DNA from: Ustulina deusta
Lineage: Eukaryota > Ascomycota > Sordariomycetes > Xylariales > Xylariaceae
Direction: 5' to 3'
Length of the DNA stretch: 27,369 bases
NCBI GenBank assembly: GCA_023159155.1
Contig: JAJNNX010000108.1
Coordinates: forward strand, 1-27,369
Below the pieces are notes generated by a model. It was not told where the DNA came from. It saw nothing but the letters and a program-made list of their open reading frames with translations, and searched no databases. Made by a program: the position numbers and the translations under genes. This document shows, piece after piece, positions 9,632 through 20,290 of this stretch (positions are counted from its first letter, which is position 1; each line of letters opens with the position of its first letter).

Positions 9632-11346
9632 GTTCAAAAGAATGTCGGATCCCGCGACATGTCGTTGCGTCGAAACGTGAAGGGAGCGTTATTTATCATG
9701 CAGCAAAGGAAAATACCGCTAGATGAACGTCGTGTTAACCTGTTGCCTTATTCAAGCGACCGGGCGAAACACCGTCGCTGATCAAGACAGCATGTGGCTT
9801 TGCGCAATGTTTGGATTGGAGGCTAAAACTACAGGACAACAGACTCCTACATTATTAGGAGCTGGGGTTTTGGTCCGTAGGTCAATCCCTGGGGGGATTC
9901 GCCATAAGCTGACGTGTGATAAGTTATTATTGACTCGGAACCAAGCACTTCCTCATCAAGACCCATAACGTGGCTGCGCCGAGGTGGCACAGCATTGAAT
10001 CTATCGCAATGGATGACTTCCGCCCAGACCTCCATAAGAGAAGGCAGATTTCCAATCCCGTAGCACGAAAGGTTCACCTGATTCAGAAATGCAACTCACA
10101 ATATATACAACGTGACCTTGGCATCACCACCTTGATCCCGCCCGAAACCCTGGCGCCTTTCGAGACGAGATAGATTCCAATGACAACGCAAAACGACGCC
10201 GTTATTGTGCTGCCGGTAACATGATCCGCCACGATTTCTACGTCGGGCTTGGCCACCATTTGCTCCTCTCTCACCGAGAAGGCCACCAGTGAGGCGAATC
10301 ATTCCCTCCTCAAGCACTGAGGGCTTCGAAGCTGAAAAGGTTCGCAAAAGGTTCGAAGGCGATGAGCGAAACTGATGTTACATACCCCTACATCTTCAAA
10401 CAGACCGACCTGGGCTAGCTACGTGTAGTTTGAATGTATGATAGAAATATACTTGGGATATATGAACAAGATAGGCACCTCTGATTAATTTCATAAACGC
10501 AACACGATCAGATTGTACTGCTGTTTCGAGTCAAGCAGCCCGTAATACTTCAGGTCTTAAACATGGATACTGCAGAAAGTTGCAAGTCTTAGGTATTCCC
10601 GGGCTTGTGTTGAGCGTGTAGTGGTATTCGACCTATATGACGCGTCTCACAAGATAGGGATGGGTTGATGTCGTTCGAGACCTGTCAGATCTTACTTACC
10701 TTAGGCACCACGGGAGGTTGGATGGTGCTTGACGTGCTCGGTTGCCGCGCGGAACCAAGTCTTCGTGCAACCTCGAAACCGGGGACACCTCCCGCCTTAT
10801 CTACCCCCGTGTTTAACCTGACAACTTGAGTTCATTCGCGCAAGGGCTATTATTTCACAGCGGCATGCTATCCGCATATCATGTCGCTTTGTCGGGAATA
10901 CTCGCATTCACTGACTGGAGCCGCAAGTGCAATCGATGATTCATACACTGTCACAAAATTACGGGTGATTTGAAATGTGTGTGTGCCTGGTCGCGATGAT
11001 GAATTGAAACTCTCGTTCTTGAGATTGATGCGGTCATGTATCGATGCGAAAATTTCTCCGGTACCCAACGGCAGCAAGCTGCAACGGGCCGGAGGGTAAG
11101 TGATCGAAATGAGAATGATTCCTCTCTCCTCCAATTTCCCCTCCAAGACCTGCCACTGAAAAAAAGCGAAAGCCAGAGTGAATATGAAGGATTGTTCTTG
11201 TTTTATGATGAGGGAAAGAGAGGAAGAAGAGGAAGAATGATTGGAGACGTGGTTGATTAAAAAGAGACTGCAATTTGTGGGGAACTGGAGATCAGCTAGA
11301 CCAGATCCAGTTGATTGTGGCAATACGTCGGTATACCCGGAACCTG

Positions 11347-11386
11347 GCCACACCACGCCACACCAAGCCACACCAAGCCAGCCACC
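11347..11386. repeat. 10-bp tandem repeat (GCCACACCAA)
   Basis: GCCACACCAC, GCCACACCAA, GCCACACCAA and a degenerate GCCAGCCACC follow one another directly, in the intergenic region upstream of the PP28-like gene. No function is apparent. Confidence 0.85.
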
Positions 11387-11999
11387 AGTGTCTTGGCGAC
11401 GAGCTGGTTATCGAGGTCGGAAGCAGAAGAAGGGTTTGATTGGCTGCCGACAAATACTGGCCATGGCCAATCCTAGCGCTGCAAAAGGAAATCGAGTTTG
11501 TCTACCCCGCCATCTCCAAGAAGCATTGGTGGTGGCAGAAGTGGTGGGTTGGTACATGCAAGCGGGGAGATTTTGCTCAACGCGACTAAGAATCTCTCCG
11601 TCAAACTTTCTTCAAATTGTTGCCTGCTTACCTACCTCTAGGTAGCCTAGGCGCATTTCCCCCCTCTTTCAACAGGCATTGCAGGAAGATCGGTACAGTG
11701 GACATTGGGCATTTAAGGGCCCCTCGGAGTGGATACAGGGCCTGTTTCCTCCATCCAAATCTACCTACCTACCTAAACCTCCAACATCCACGGCGCCCAC
11801 AATCGCTGCAACGCCAGTTTACCCTTTTCCACTCTATTTCCCTTAGTTCCTTTTCTTGCAAAGCACAAGAAAAGTGACGTTGGACAGAATCGGGTTTGTT
11901 TGTATCGCCTCGATGCCATTTTGTCCCTTTATTTTCCCACCCCACCATTCATCTTGAGAACCACCCATCATCAACCACTAGCTAGCTATCTTTCGCCGG

Positions 12000-12005
12000 C
12001 ACGTG
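12000..12005. promoter_or_regulatory. CACGTG (E-box type) element upstream of the PP28-like gene
   Basis: A CACGTG hexamer sits 80 bases before the ATG of the PP28-like gene. Such sites bind bHLH factors (Cbf1/Pho4 class) in fungi. A single hexamer is weak evidence. Confidence 0.25.
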
Positions 12006-12084
12006 TGCTGCCTCTTTACCTCCTACGCCGAATTCATTCGGTATACTCTAACATCCCTACTTCTAAGAATTAGCCATTCCCACA

Positions 12085-13087
12085 ATGCCGCCACGAGGAG
12101 CAGCAGCACCGGGTGCCAACTCGCGCGGTCGCGGTGGCAAGTTCAAGAAATTCACCAGAGGAGGTTTGTTTTCAATTCAAGCTATCACGCCACGATGAGC
12201 TGCAAGTATTGGCTAACGTGAGCGCAACAAGGTGGAAAGCATTTCTCTCGCGATCTTCGACCTCTCGACGCCGATGGAAACGAGGTCAGCATGTGGAGCG
12301 AAGGTGCCCAGAGAAAAAAAAACAACGACGACGATGACGACGACGACGATAGCGAAGAGGACTCGGAGGAAGATTCCGAGGAAGACTCGGATGACGACTC
12401 TGACGCTGGTCCTTCTGAAGCGCAACAAGAACTGACCCGTGAAGAGCGCAGGGCTGCCAAGAAGGCCCAGAAAGATGCCGCCATAGCAAAAAAACAGAAG
12501 GGTCAGGTCCAGGTTGGCGATCTCCCCAGCGACGAGGAAGAAGAAGAAGATGATGATGATGATGATGACGACATGCCCGCAAATCCAAACCACTCTAAAG
12601 CTGCTCGGCAACAGACTCAAGTTGCAGCCCCGGCTGTTGACGCTGCCACCGAGGGGGTGAGCAAGTTGTCGGTGAACAAGTCAACAATGAGCCGAAGGGA
12701 GCGTGAAGCCCTCGAGAAACAACAAGCTGCCGAGCGTTACCGCAAGCTGCACGCCGAAGGCAAGACGGATGAGGCCAAGGCCGACCTGGCTCGTCTACAA
12801 CTGATTCGCGAGAAGCGAGAAGCGGATGCAGCTCGGAAACAGGTATGGAATCTCCCCAGATCCGAACCATTTTCGCATGGGGTCATACCTATCCATATGA
12901 GGAAAGAAATCATTGCTAAACTAAATACTAACACGATGTCGGCGCATTGCAGGCCGAGAGAGAAGAGAAGGAGGAGCAGGAAAAGGAGCGACGACTGGAG
13001 AGAGAGGCCAAGGAGGCAAAGAAACGCGAGGCCGCCCTCGGAAAGCCCGCCGCCCTCGGGAAGCCTGCTAAAAAGGGAAAGAAATGA
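12085..13087 (+). CDS. PP28/PDAP1-like acidic phosphoprotein (casein kinase substrate domain)
   Basis: Three exons, 12085-12163, 12232-12842 and 12953-13087, have introns of 68 bp (donor GTTTGT, branch GGCTAAC) and 110 bp (donor GTATGG, branch TACTAAC at 12926-12932). Phases agree and give 274 residues. The basic Gly/Arg N-terminus and [14 protein letters not shown] match the PDAP1 (28-kDa heat- and acid-stable phosphoprotein) start. Long Asp/Glu/Ser runs (about 57-86 and a second acidic run before 155) are typical CK2 targets. The PP28 domain is at 179-230, with [12 protein letters not shown] and [21 protein letters not shown] charged coiled-coil tail follows, ending in a duplicated AALGKP and PAKKGKK. 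PDAP1 homologues are linked to mRNA or stress biology in animals; the fungal role is not established. The whole-length match and splice agreement make the identification firm. Confidence 0.9.
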
Positions 13088-13584
13088 AAGGATTTCGGTG
13101 CACAATGCTTGTGTGTGGTGGCATTTTAGAGCAGACCTAGAAAGGATTCACCAGTGTGGTATTCCATATTAGTCGCATTGGAATAAATGTGGTTCTCCTG
13201 ACTTGCCTTGCTTTGCGACACGGGTGCCTAATTTTTTCTTCTTCTTCTTATCTTGGGCTGGATCGCTGGTCTGAACGCTTGTGCTTGCGGGCACATCGAG
13301 ACGCATTTTGCGTCTTTGTATTTGCGATTCAGTGACGGCACGTTTCATGAGACTGGTGTGACATGGCGACAGCTGGGCAAAGGCCGTCGGTCCGTCCACA
13401 GCTGAAGTTATTATTGGGACCTCACTGTTCGCTCTACAGTGGCTGAGGTACCTATGGAAGTACCAGTACCCTATTGCAGGGACCTTGCCTGGTAAACATC
13501 GTGACCAAATTTCCGAACTGGCCCGGGCGAGCTTACAAGCTCTTCATCTTTGCCCAGGAGCACGTCAATTCAATTGTATCAGCC
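13088..13584. other. Intergenic DNA (3' end of PP28-like gene, promoter of next gene)
   Basis: Both flanking genes are on the plus strand. A minus-strand ORF at 13399-13169 encodes a Lys-run-containing peptide with no domain and no spliced partner; I do not call it. The plus frame is open upstream of the next gene's ATG back to 13474 but has no ATG there. GTACCTATGGAAGTACC at 13447-13463 is a small inverted repeat. Confidence 0.5.
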
Positions 13585-14622
13585 ATGGCGCGACAACGGA
13601 AAGCGGCCAAATCAACAGCGGCAAAACGGAAAGATGGAGGCCCCCCTGCGCCCTACAGGCGTCCACCTGAGGTCTTGCAGCCCATCATCGATACGTTCGA
13701 CGAGAAGCGCGTCTACATCATGCACATTGACGGCAAGCCCCCGGACTTCAAGCGCAAGATATTCATGGTGCCTATACTCATGAATCTCTCCATCTTTGCT
13801 CTTTTCGTCTGGCGAGTGTACTACATCTCACCTTACTATCTCAGTCTGGTGACTTCCGCCATGGGCTACTGGAATGAGACGACCATGTTCGTGGACGAGA
13901 TGACGTGGGAGGAAATCGTCCCCGAAGTCGGCCGTCGCACGGTCACCTTCATGTTCGACACCCTGCTCGCCATCTTCCTATGGCCTTGGCCGGTCGAGTT
14001 CTGCTTCGGACAGCAGCACAGCAATCCGGTGGCCTGGCGTCGGGCCGTCGGCTTCCGCAGTCGTGAGGTCGTTGTCCGTCGCAGCCGCAAGTGGAGCGAG
14101 AAGGTGGGCGACGTGGTCAACGACGGCGAAGATGGCACAAACGCGGCGCGCAGCTACTTCCTGGCCCGCGTGAAGGCCGCCACGACCCCGATGGTGTTGG
14201 GCGAGAAGACGGGCTATGTGCTCATGGATGGGGATTGGGACCTCGACTGGGGCGCCATGATAGACGCGACCAAGATGGTCGACGAGAAGATGGCAGCCAT
14301 CGAGGCGTTCACCCTCGTCATTCTGCTGCACCAAGAAGAGTGGGGATGGCTGTCCGTCGACTTTAAGGGCGAGGCAATAGCAGAAGAAGACGGCCGCCGT
14401 AGGCAGGTTCGGGACGCTCTCGCCAACATAGGAAAGGAGGATCTGTTCTACCGTTGGATCGAGATCGTTCAGTTCGAATCATCACAGCCTGGAGGATTCG
14501 GCCTGGAGAGGCAGGAACATGCCGCCAATGAGATTAGAGAACTCTTCCTTAAGGAAGGCATCGACTTTGACCAGTTCTGGAAGGACACCGTGGGCACGGA
14601 CTCGGCCATGGGCATCCAGTGA
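13585..14622 (+). CDS. Conserved fungal membrane protein of unknown function (two TM segments)
   Basis: Intronless, 345 residues from the ATG at 13585 (context CAGCCATGGC). The frame is open further upstream, but this is its first ATG. The basic N-terminus (MARQRKAAKSTAAKRK) is followed by RRPPEVLQPIIDTFDEKRVYIMHIDG. The first membrane span is at about 60-80 (MVPILMNLSIFALFVWRVYY) and the second at about 119-140, ending in LWPWPVEFCFG. The C-terminal two thirds is soluble and rich in W, D and E, with GYVLMDGDWDLDWGAMI, WGWLSVDFKG, EDLFYRWIEIVQFESSQPGGFG and a final GIDFDQFWKDTVG. I recall this architecture as a family found across filamentous ascomycetes without an assigned function. The basic N-terminus could suit an ER or mitochondrial membrane, but I cannot decide. 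Confidence 0.85.
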   Translation: MARQRKAAKSTAAKRKDGGPPAPYRRPPEVLQPIIDTFDEKRVYIMHIDGKPPDFKRKIFMVPILMNLSIFALFVWRVYYISPYYLSLVTSAMGYWNETTMFVDEMTWEEIVPEVGRRTVTFMFDTLLAIFLWPWPVEFCFGQQHSNPVAWRRAVGFRSREVVVRRSRKWSEKVGDVVNDGEDGTNAARSYFLARVKAATTPMVLGEKTGYVLMDGDWDLDWGAMIDATKMVDEKMAAIEAFTLVILLHQEEWGWLSVDFKGEAIAEEDGRRRQVRDALANIGKEDLFYRWIEIVQFESSQPGGFGLERQEHAANEIRELFLKEGIDFDQFWKDTVGTDSAMGIQ

Positions 14623-15572
14623 TGGATGGCATGTCCCATTATTGGGGCAGGATACGATTTCGGAAGATATAAGAGAAACAATCTCGAGTTTATGTTGCGG
14701 AAGACACATACCCGATTGTCTGGCCACGGCGCGAGTAACTTGCTTAGTGGGAACCAGACACAGGGCTTGATGGTAATAGAATAGTCCCAAGCAGCTAGAC
14801 GGCCGGGTGGACTCGTCGCTAGTTAGCGAAGGGGTACATACAACGGCCGATGAACATAATCGCTAAGAGGAAGTACGCCTCAACATACATACATGTTGAA
14901 TGCATAGGTAGGGAATTGGTTCAATGGGAAGCAGATTCAGGTCACGGCATTTTTTTCATGAAGTTTATCAAACTACCTACGCCACTGTCTAGGCTAGTAC
15001 GATTCCGTGATCGATTCTCACGGGGCTACGCGTCTTCATTATTCCAAGGTACTCTTCGACATCCTTGGGAACGATTCCCGATGGCATAGGTAGTGATCTC
15101 CATGAATACACCATATTGAACTCGAGCAGCGGATTAAGACGAGTGAGAAAGAAAGAAGTATAAATAAAAAACTATATAGTAGGCACCTAGTACAGTAGAG
15201 TTCGCTCGGGCACAGTGGGAGATACCTAGGTACCTACCTAGGTATGATGCTGATGTGACTTACACCTGATACAGTGATATCATCTTGTTAGGTAGTGTGG
15301 ACACCCCACACTCTAATCCCGGTCCCGCTGGCGCGAACTTGAACATCGGTAGCTCCACTGAATTATTTTTCTTGGTGGCATAAGCCGCCGCTTGTGCACG
15401 AAGGCCAGGACGGGATTTTGTCTACCTGGGTACCGACTTCACAGACTACCGTAGCCATCAAACGGCAGTAACAGCAACACCTACTGCTGCCTCTATAGTA
15501 TCAGGTCGAGCCATTGCTGCGCCATCGCCACTCCCAGATGTCAGCCCGGTCTCCAGACACCATCACTTCAGC
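14623..15572. other. Intergenic DNA upstream of mitochondrial IF2 gene
   Basis: About 950 bp with no supported ORF. It holds ACATACATACATG near 14883, a perfect palindrome at 15222-15245, and the likely promoter and leader of the IF2 gene from about 15300 on. Nothing here looks like an RNA gene. Confidence 0.55.
15222..15245. repeat. Perfect 11-bp inverted repeat ATACCTAGGTA / TACCTAGGTAT
   Basis: The arms at 15222-15232 and 15235-15245 are exact reverse complements separated by CC, and each arm contains the self-complementary TACCTAGGTA. Related pieces occur in other intergenic parts of this window (11632-11651, 23735-23752, 23805-23836). It could form a cruciform or bind a dimeric factor; function unknown. 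Confidence 0.9.
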
Positions 15573-18500
15573 ATGCTGAGAGGGAGACTTGGAAAGGTAA
15601 TTCTACACACCCCTCACATCATGTGGACGTATATTCCGCTGTGCTGTGCTCTTCCGGCCGTGCACTGACACACCACCTCGCAGCGGGACATCTCCATCTG
15701 CGCACTTTGCCAATGCCGACTTTCCCTCCCACCAAGACCGCCGCCGTCAGCGAGCCGCTTCTTCGCAGCCGCAACACGATGTGCGGGCAACCACGACCCC
15801 GACCGTGTTCGGCCATACCGACTGCTTCCCTCGGCTGCCGGCGCCTCCGTGGACACGTCCACATCGCCCCGCGCCCAGAGCCTGTCGACGACAACCAGCC
15901 CGACGCCTCAACACCCGCACAGCGCCTCGAGAGCGCTGCATCCTGTCCGCATACCGATCAAGGATGCGAAAACCCCTCCTCCCGTCCAGAGACCCGCGCC
16001 GGTTTTCGCCTTCAGAACAACAAAAACAGCCCTGGGCGATCGTCTGAATCCTCATGAAATGAAGGCGAGGCAGAAGCTCATCGCCGAGCACAATGCCCAG
16101 CATGGGCCCGGGTCTTATGACCCGCTGGCCAAGTCCAGGCTCGTGTTGAATTCGCCGCGCCAGCAGGCAATCGAGAGGTATCTGAAGGAAGAGTCCTCCA
16201 AGATGTACGGCGACACCAGCAGGCTGAACCGGCGGCCTCTGACCACCCCCGGCATTTCTCTCCCCGGCCGCGACGTCGGGTCTACTCTTTCGATTAGGTC
16301 CGAACCCGACACAAAGTCTTCCGCTGATAGGGTCTCCAGCGTCAGGGATAATTTCTATAGGCGAGTCGCGTATCATCCCGATCCTCCTCTTCGAAAAATC
16401 CCCGTACGCACCGTGCCCCAAACTGAAAATCCGTCGGCATTGACCAGACAGCAACCCGCCATAGGTCGAAATAGCGACTCGAATGGCTTTGTTGCCTCGA
16501 GCCTATCGAGCTTGGCGGGATCTGGGGCCTTTGGGCTCGCCAGCGTCGGCAACGTTCTGGCAACTCGGCGGTCACAGACCGCAGAATTCCGGCGGGTTAA
16601 CACGGAGTCACCCTTCCCGGGATTCGGGAAGTCGGCTGCTGATTCTGCGTCTCAGAGGCTCGGCACCGTCGGAGCTCTGTCGAGCGGCTTCGGTGCGTTG
16701 GAAGCTGCCGGTGCGCACGATATGGAGATGAAGGCCTCTACCCAGCGCGGTTCGCGAGGTATCGGGATATCTCAGGAATGGGGTCAATTAGCGCGAAAAC
16801 CCATCAGTAAAGCCAACCTCGGCAATGATTTCTGGAGCGCTGGGCAAAGTAGCGTGGCCGAGTCTCAACCAGCGTCAGATCCGCAGGCTATCAAAAATGA
16901 CACTGTTGCTGATAATCAGAGCGTCGAGGGCGGGAATAACTCGATATCTCAAGCGCCGCCACGGCACGGTGACAATGATCTCGAGAAAAATAGCCGGTGG
17001 GATATCTCTGAGCAGGAGAAAAAGCCTGACAAAAGACGCGGTGGGAAGCGCTCACAACAATCTTCCTGGCCCGACGATGATGATGGAGCCGATGATTACG
17101 ATCGACATGAGGAGAAGCGTCGGCAGAAAGAACTGCGCAAGGCAGAGCGTGAAGCCGAACGGACCGAGCCCATCCCTATTGTCTTACCGGAACTGATTAG
17201 TATTACCGCGTTTGCCAATGCCCTCAAGATTAGACCGGAAGACTTCCTGGTTCAACTTGGCGAGCTTGGATTCGAAGGAGTCACGTTAGATAGTCTTATG
17301 GCTGGTGAGACGGCAGCTCTGGTGGCGCAAGAGTATGGATATGACCCAACCGTTGATGTTGGCGACACTCAAGATCTTAAACCTCGACCTCCCCCGGAAG
17401 ATCCATCGGTGCTTCCCTCACGACCACCTGTCGTGACAATTATGGGTCACGTCGATCACGGCAAGACAACAATTCTTGATTACTTACGGAAATCGTCAGT
17501 GGCGGCACAAGAGCATGGTGGCATCACACAGCATATTGGTGCTTTCTCCGTGACGCTATCATCGGGCAAACCCATAACCTTCCTTGATACCCCCGGACAC
17601 GCGGCCTTCCTAACCATGAGGCAACGTGGAGCTTACGTGACTGATATTGTTGTTCTGGTCGTCGCTGCAGACGATAGTGTCAAACCCCAAACTCTCGAGG
17701 CTGTGAAGCATGCCCGTGCTGCCAAGGTGCCGATTATCGTGGCCATTAATAAAATCGACAAAGATGGCGCTCGCATCGATGCTGTCAAGCATGATCTAGC
17801 TAAAGCCGACGTCGAGATTGAAGATTTTGGGGGCGATGTCCAAGTTGTTTGTGTAAGCGGCAAGACCGGCCAGGGCATGGACGATCTAGAGGAGAACATC
17901 CTTGCCCTTTCTGAGATTCTAGACCACCGAGCGGAGCCCGACGGTGCCGCTGAGGGATGGGTTCTAGAAAGCAGTCTCAAGCCTACGGGCAAGGTTGCCA
18001 CCGTGCTCGTTAAACGCGGCACTCTACGACCGGGTGATTATATCGCGGCGGGTGTTACCTGGGCAAAGATTCGACAACTCCGCAACGAAGCCGGCGTCAG
18101 CATTGCTGAGGCGCCACCCGGAACCCCCGTTGAGATCCTCGGCTGGAGAGATCTTCCTGCTGCAGGGGACCAGGTCATCCAATCCCCCAACGAAGACAAA
18201 GCTAAGACAGCCGTCTCTTACCGTGAAGGGCTCCGCGAACGAGAAAAAGACGCTGCTGAATATGAAGTCATCAGCGAGGCGCGCAAGACTCTCCAAGAAA
18301 AACGCGCGGGCGGGAAGACCACTACCGAAGGCGGCACGGGCGTGCAGGAAGTTCTTCCGGATGAGGAAAACCGCACGAAAATGGTCAATTTCGTCGTGAA
18401 AGGTGACGTTCACGGGTCCATGGAAGCCGTTTGCGCCGCGATCCAAGAGCTCGGTAGCCACGAGGTGCGGCCGCGAGTCCTGCGCTCCGCGACAGGGCCT

Positions 18501-19132
18501 ATCAGCAAGTCTGATGTTGACCACGCGGCGACGTCGAAATCGGTGCTCGTCAACTTTGCCATGGCAATCCCTGGACACGTCCGACAAATGGCGAAGGAGC
18601 ACGGTGTCCGTATCCTCGACCATAATGTCATCTACCACCTCATTGACGACGTCAAAGCGAACCTGAGTGAGTGCCTCGCGCCCGGCGTCAGTATACGCGT
18701 GGTCGGTGAGGCCGAGGTCCTACAGATTTTCCCGATTAATCTGCGGGGACGCATCTACAAGAATATTGCTGGCTGCCGCGTGCGCAACGGGGTCGTGGGC
18801 AAGAATAATCTTTATCGCGTGATGCGGAATGGAGAGGCTGTTTTTCACGGTAGGTTTTATGATATTCTACTCCCTGTTCATTCATGGCAACCTCCCCTCC
18901 CCCTCAAATTTCCCAATCCTCCCAGGCCGATGTTGCATTTCGACCCAGAGGCTACGAGACTGACATAGTTTCATGAATAGGCAAACTCGAAACCCTGAAG
19001 CAAGTCAAGAAAGACGTCATGGAGATGCGCAAGGGTTCTGAGTGCGGCATGGGCTTCGAAGAGTTTCAGGATCTCGAAGTCGGTGACCAGGTCCAGGCTT
19101 ACGAGGAAATTCACACCACGCGGAGCTTGTAA
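15573..19132 (+). CDS. IFM1: Mitochondrial translation initiation factor IF-2
   Basis: Three exons, 15573-15596 (8 codons), 15684-18849 and 18981-19132, have introns of 87 and 131 bp. Phases agree, giving 1113 residues. The protein is a GTPase that brings initiator tRNA to the small mitochondrial ribosomal subunit. The N-terminus (MLRGRLGKRDISI...) is Arg-rich and lacks acidic residues early, as in a mitochondrial presequence; it is split by intron 1. A long low-complexity region follows, then the IF2 N-domain at about 503-560. The GTPase motifs are G1 GHVDHGKT (596-603), G2 GGITQHIG, G3 DTPGH (from 643), G4 NKID (697-700) and G5 SGKTG. C-terminal IF2 domains III and IV follow, ending GFEEFQDLEVGDQVQAYEEI. 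The last 50 codons lie in exon 3, so a model without intron 2 loses the end of domain IV. It is longer than yeast Ifm1 because of the N-terminal extension. Confidence 0.95.
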
Positions 19133-20290
19133 CGACTTGGTTGATTATGGTTTTAGGTATCACCCATGGGGCCAACTGCCTGGTACCTACTATTGGCTTC
19201 GTGCCGAGAACTATCTGTTAAATCTTCGGCACTGATGGACTCGGCACCGAGGGAACGAATAGTGGGTATATACACAACAGGAAAACGCAAGATGGGATGT
19301 GTAAGACTAATGTGTCTATTGCTTGTACGATCTGGACGAAAACAGGACGTACCGTATATGGTGTCCACACGAAGACGACTCAGAAACGCACAAATTGAGT
19401 ATAGAAATGTAGAACATAGAAAAGGAAGGTCAAGAAACGGATGGGAGAGAGGAGCGCATGATGGATGAAGATCTCTCTCCATCGCCAGCTGTATATTAGA
19501 CTTCTGTGTTACATGACCTCCCCTACCTTAGCCATATATTATTGTATATAACGAAGCGCTTCTTAACATCTTTCTCCTTGTTGCTATCAGTGAGATAATT
19601 GAAGACTTAGGTTATGCTAGCGTGGATGTGATGTGATACGACAATTACTGTTACCTGTTCATTCCTTCACGACTTAACTTACCCATGTGTCGAATACTAC
19701 TTATGGTTTCCCGGCTCTTCAAAGTCTATTTGAACTAATGTTACCAAAATGCTGTCCATCCGAGACATAAAAATATGCTAGTTTAATCTGAACCCTCTCT
19801 ATCTAGTCTCAGCATCAGCTCAGCTTAAACCCCCCAGACCCTCTTCCTCCCTCGGCTCATCCCGATCCGTCTCCCCGCCACAGTCCATCTTGAAATGATC
19901 TTTTATAACCCTCCTCCACCCGGGCGTTGCGAATCCCGATTACATAGATTACCTACCGGAAACGCTCCGCTGGAATCAATGTACTTGCTTAGTTGGGTAA
20001 GTACCGAAGCTCCAACCAGCGCAGAATGGGCTGTCCCTCTCTCCTTTTCTCTACAACATAGCCAAGTTGCATCTGGCCCAATTGAATCTAGCGCAGCTTA
20101 GGCCCAGCCGAGTTCAACTTAGATGGGAATCAACGAGTTCAAGGACAATATGAAGATACCGCGCAACAGCCCGCGCTCTCTATACACCAATCACAAAGAC
20201 GACGTCCAACGTTCAACATACGACGTCGGTTCTTTCTGCATCGCTTTATATTTCAGGTGGTCCACCAACCAACCAATCTACCCACTAACT
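19133..20290. other. Intergenic DNA between convergent IF2 and GGA genes
   Basis: Holds the 3' ends of both flanking genes. Plus ORFs at 19895-20101 and 20123-20371 lack domains; the second runs antisense into the last GGA exon. ORFs at 19153-19482 on both strands mirror each other. No RNA gene seen. Confidence 0.55.

Larger units (their letters stand above)
9632..12084. other. 2.4-kb stretch without a supported gene
   Basis: ORFs on both strands here are short, overlap each other and lack recognisable domains. A good donor-like site (minus strand CCTAAG|GTAAGTAAG near 10698) is not joined to a convincing coding frame. The right half is the likely promoter and leader of the PP28-like gene. 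It contains pyrimidine-rich tracts, CTACCTACCTACCTA at 11761-11775, a CTACCT-CT-AGGTAG inverted repeat at 11632-11645 followed by CCTAGG, TGACGT at 11875-11880 and CACGTG at 12000-12005. An extra upstream exon of the surface-protein gene could lie at the left end but I could not define it. Confidence 0.5.

Noticed and set aside
10868..11645. Long ORFs on both strands (167 aa minus, 134 aa plus)
   Set aside because: No domain, conflicting frames, and located in a pyrimidine-rich promoter-like region.
12185..12620. Ser- or Phe-rich minus ORFs opposite the PP28-like gene
   Set aside because: Shadows of the acidic GAC/GAG repeats on the coding strand.
13169..13399. Lys-rich minus ORF between two plus genes
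   Set aside because: No partner exon, no domain; the Lys run is a TTC/TTT simple tract.
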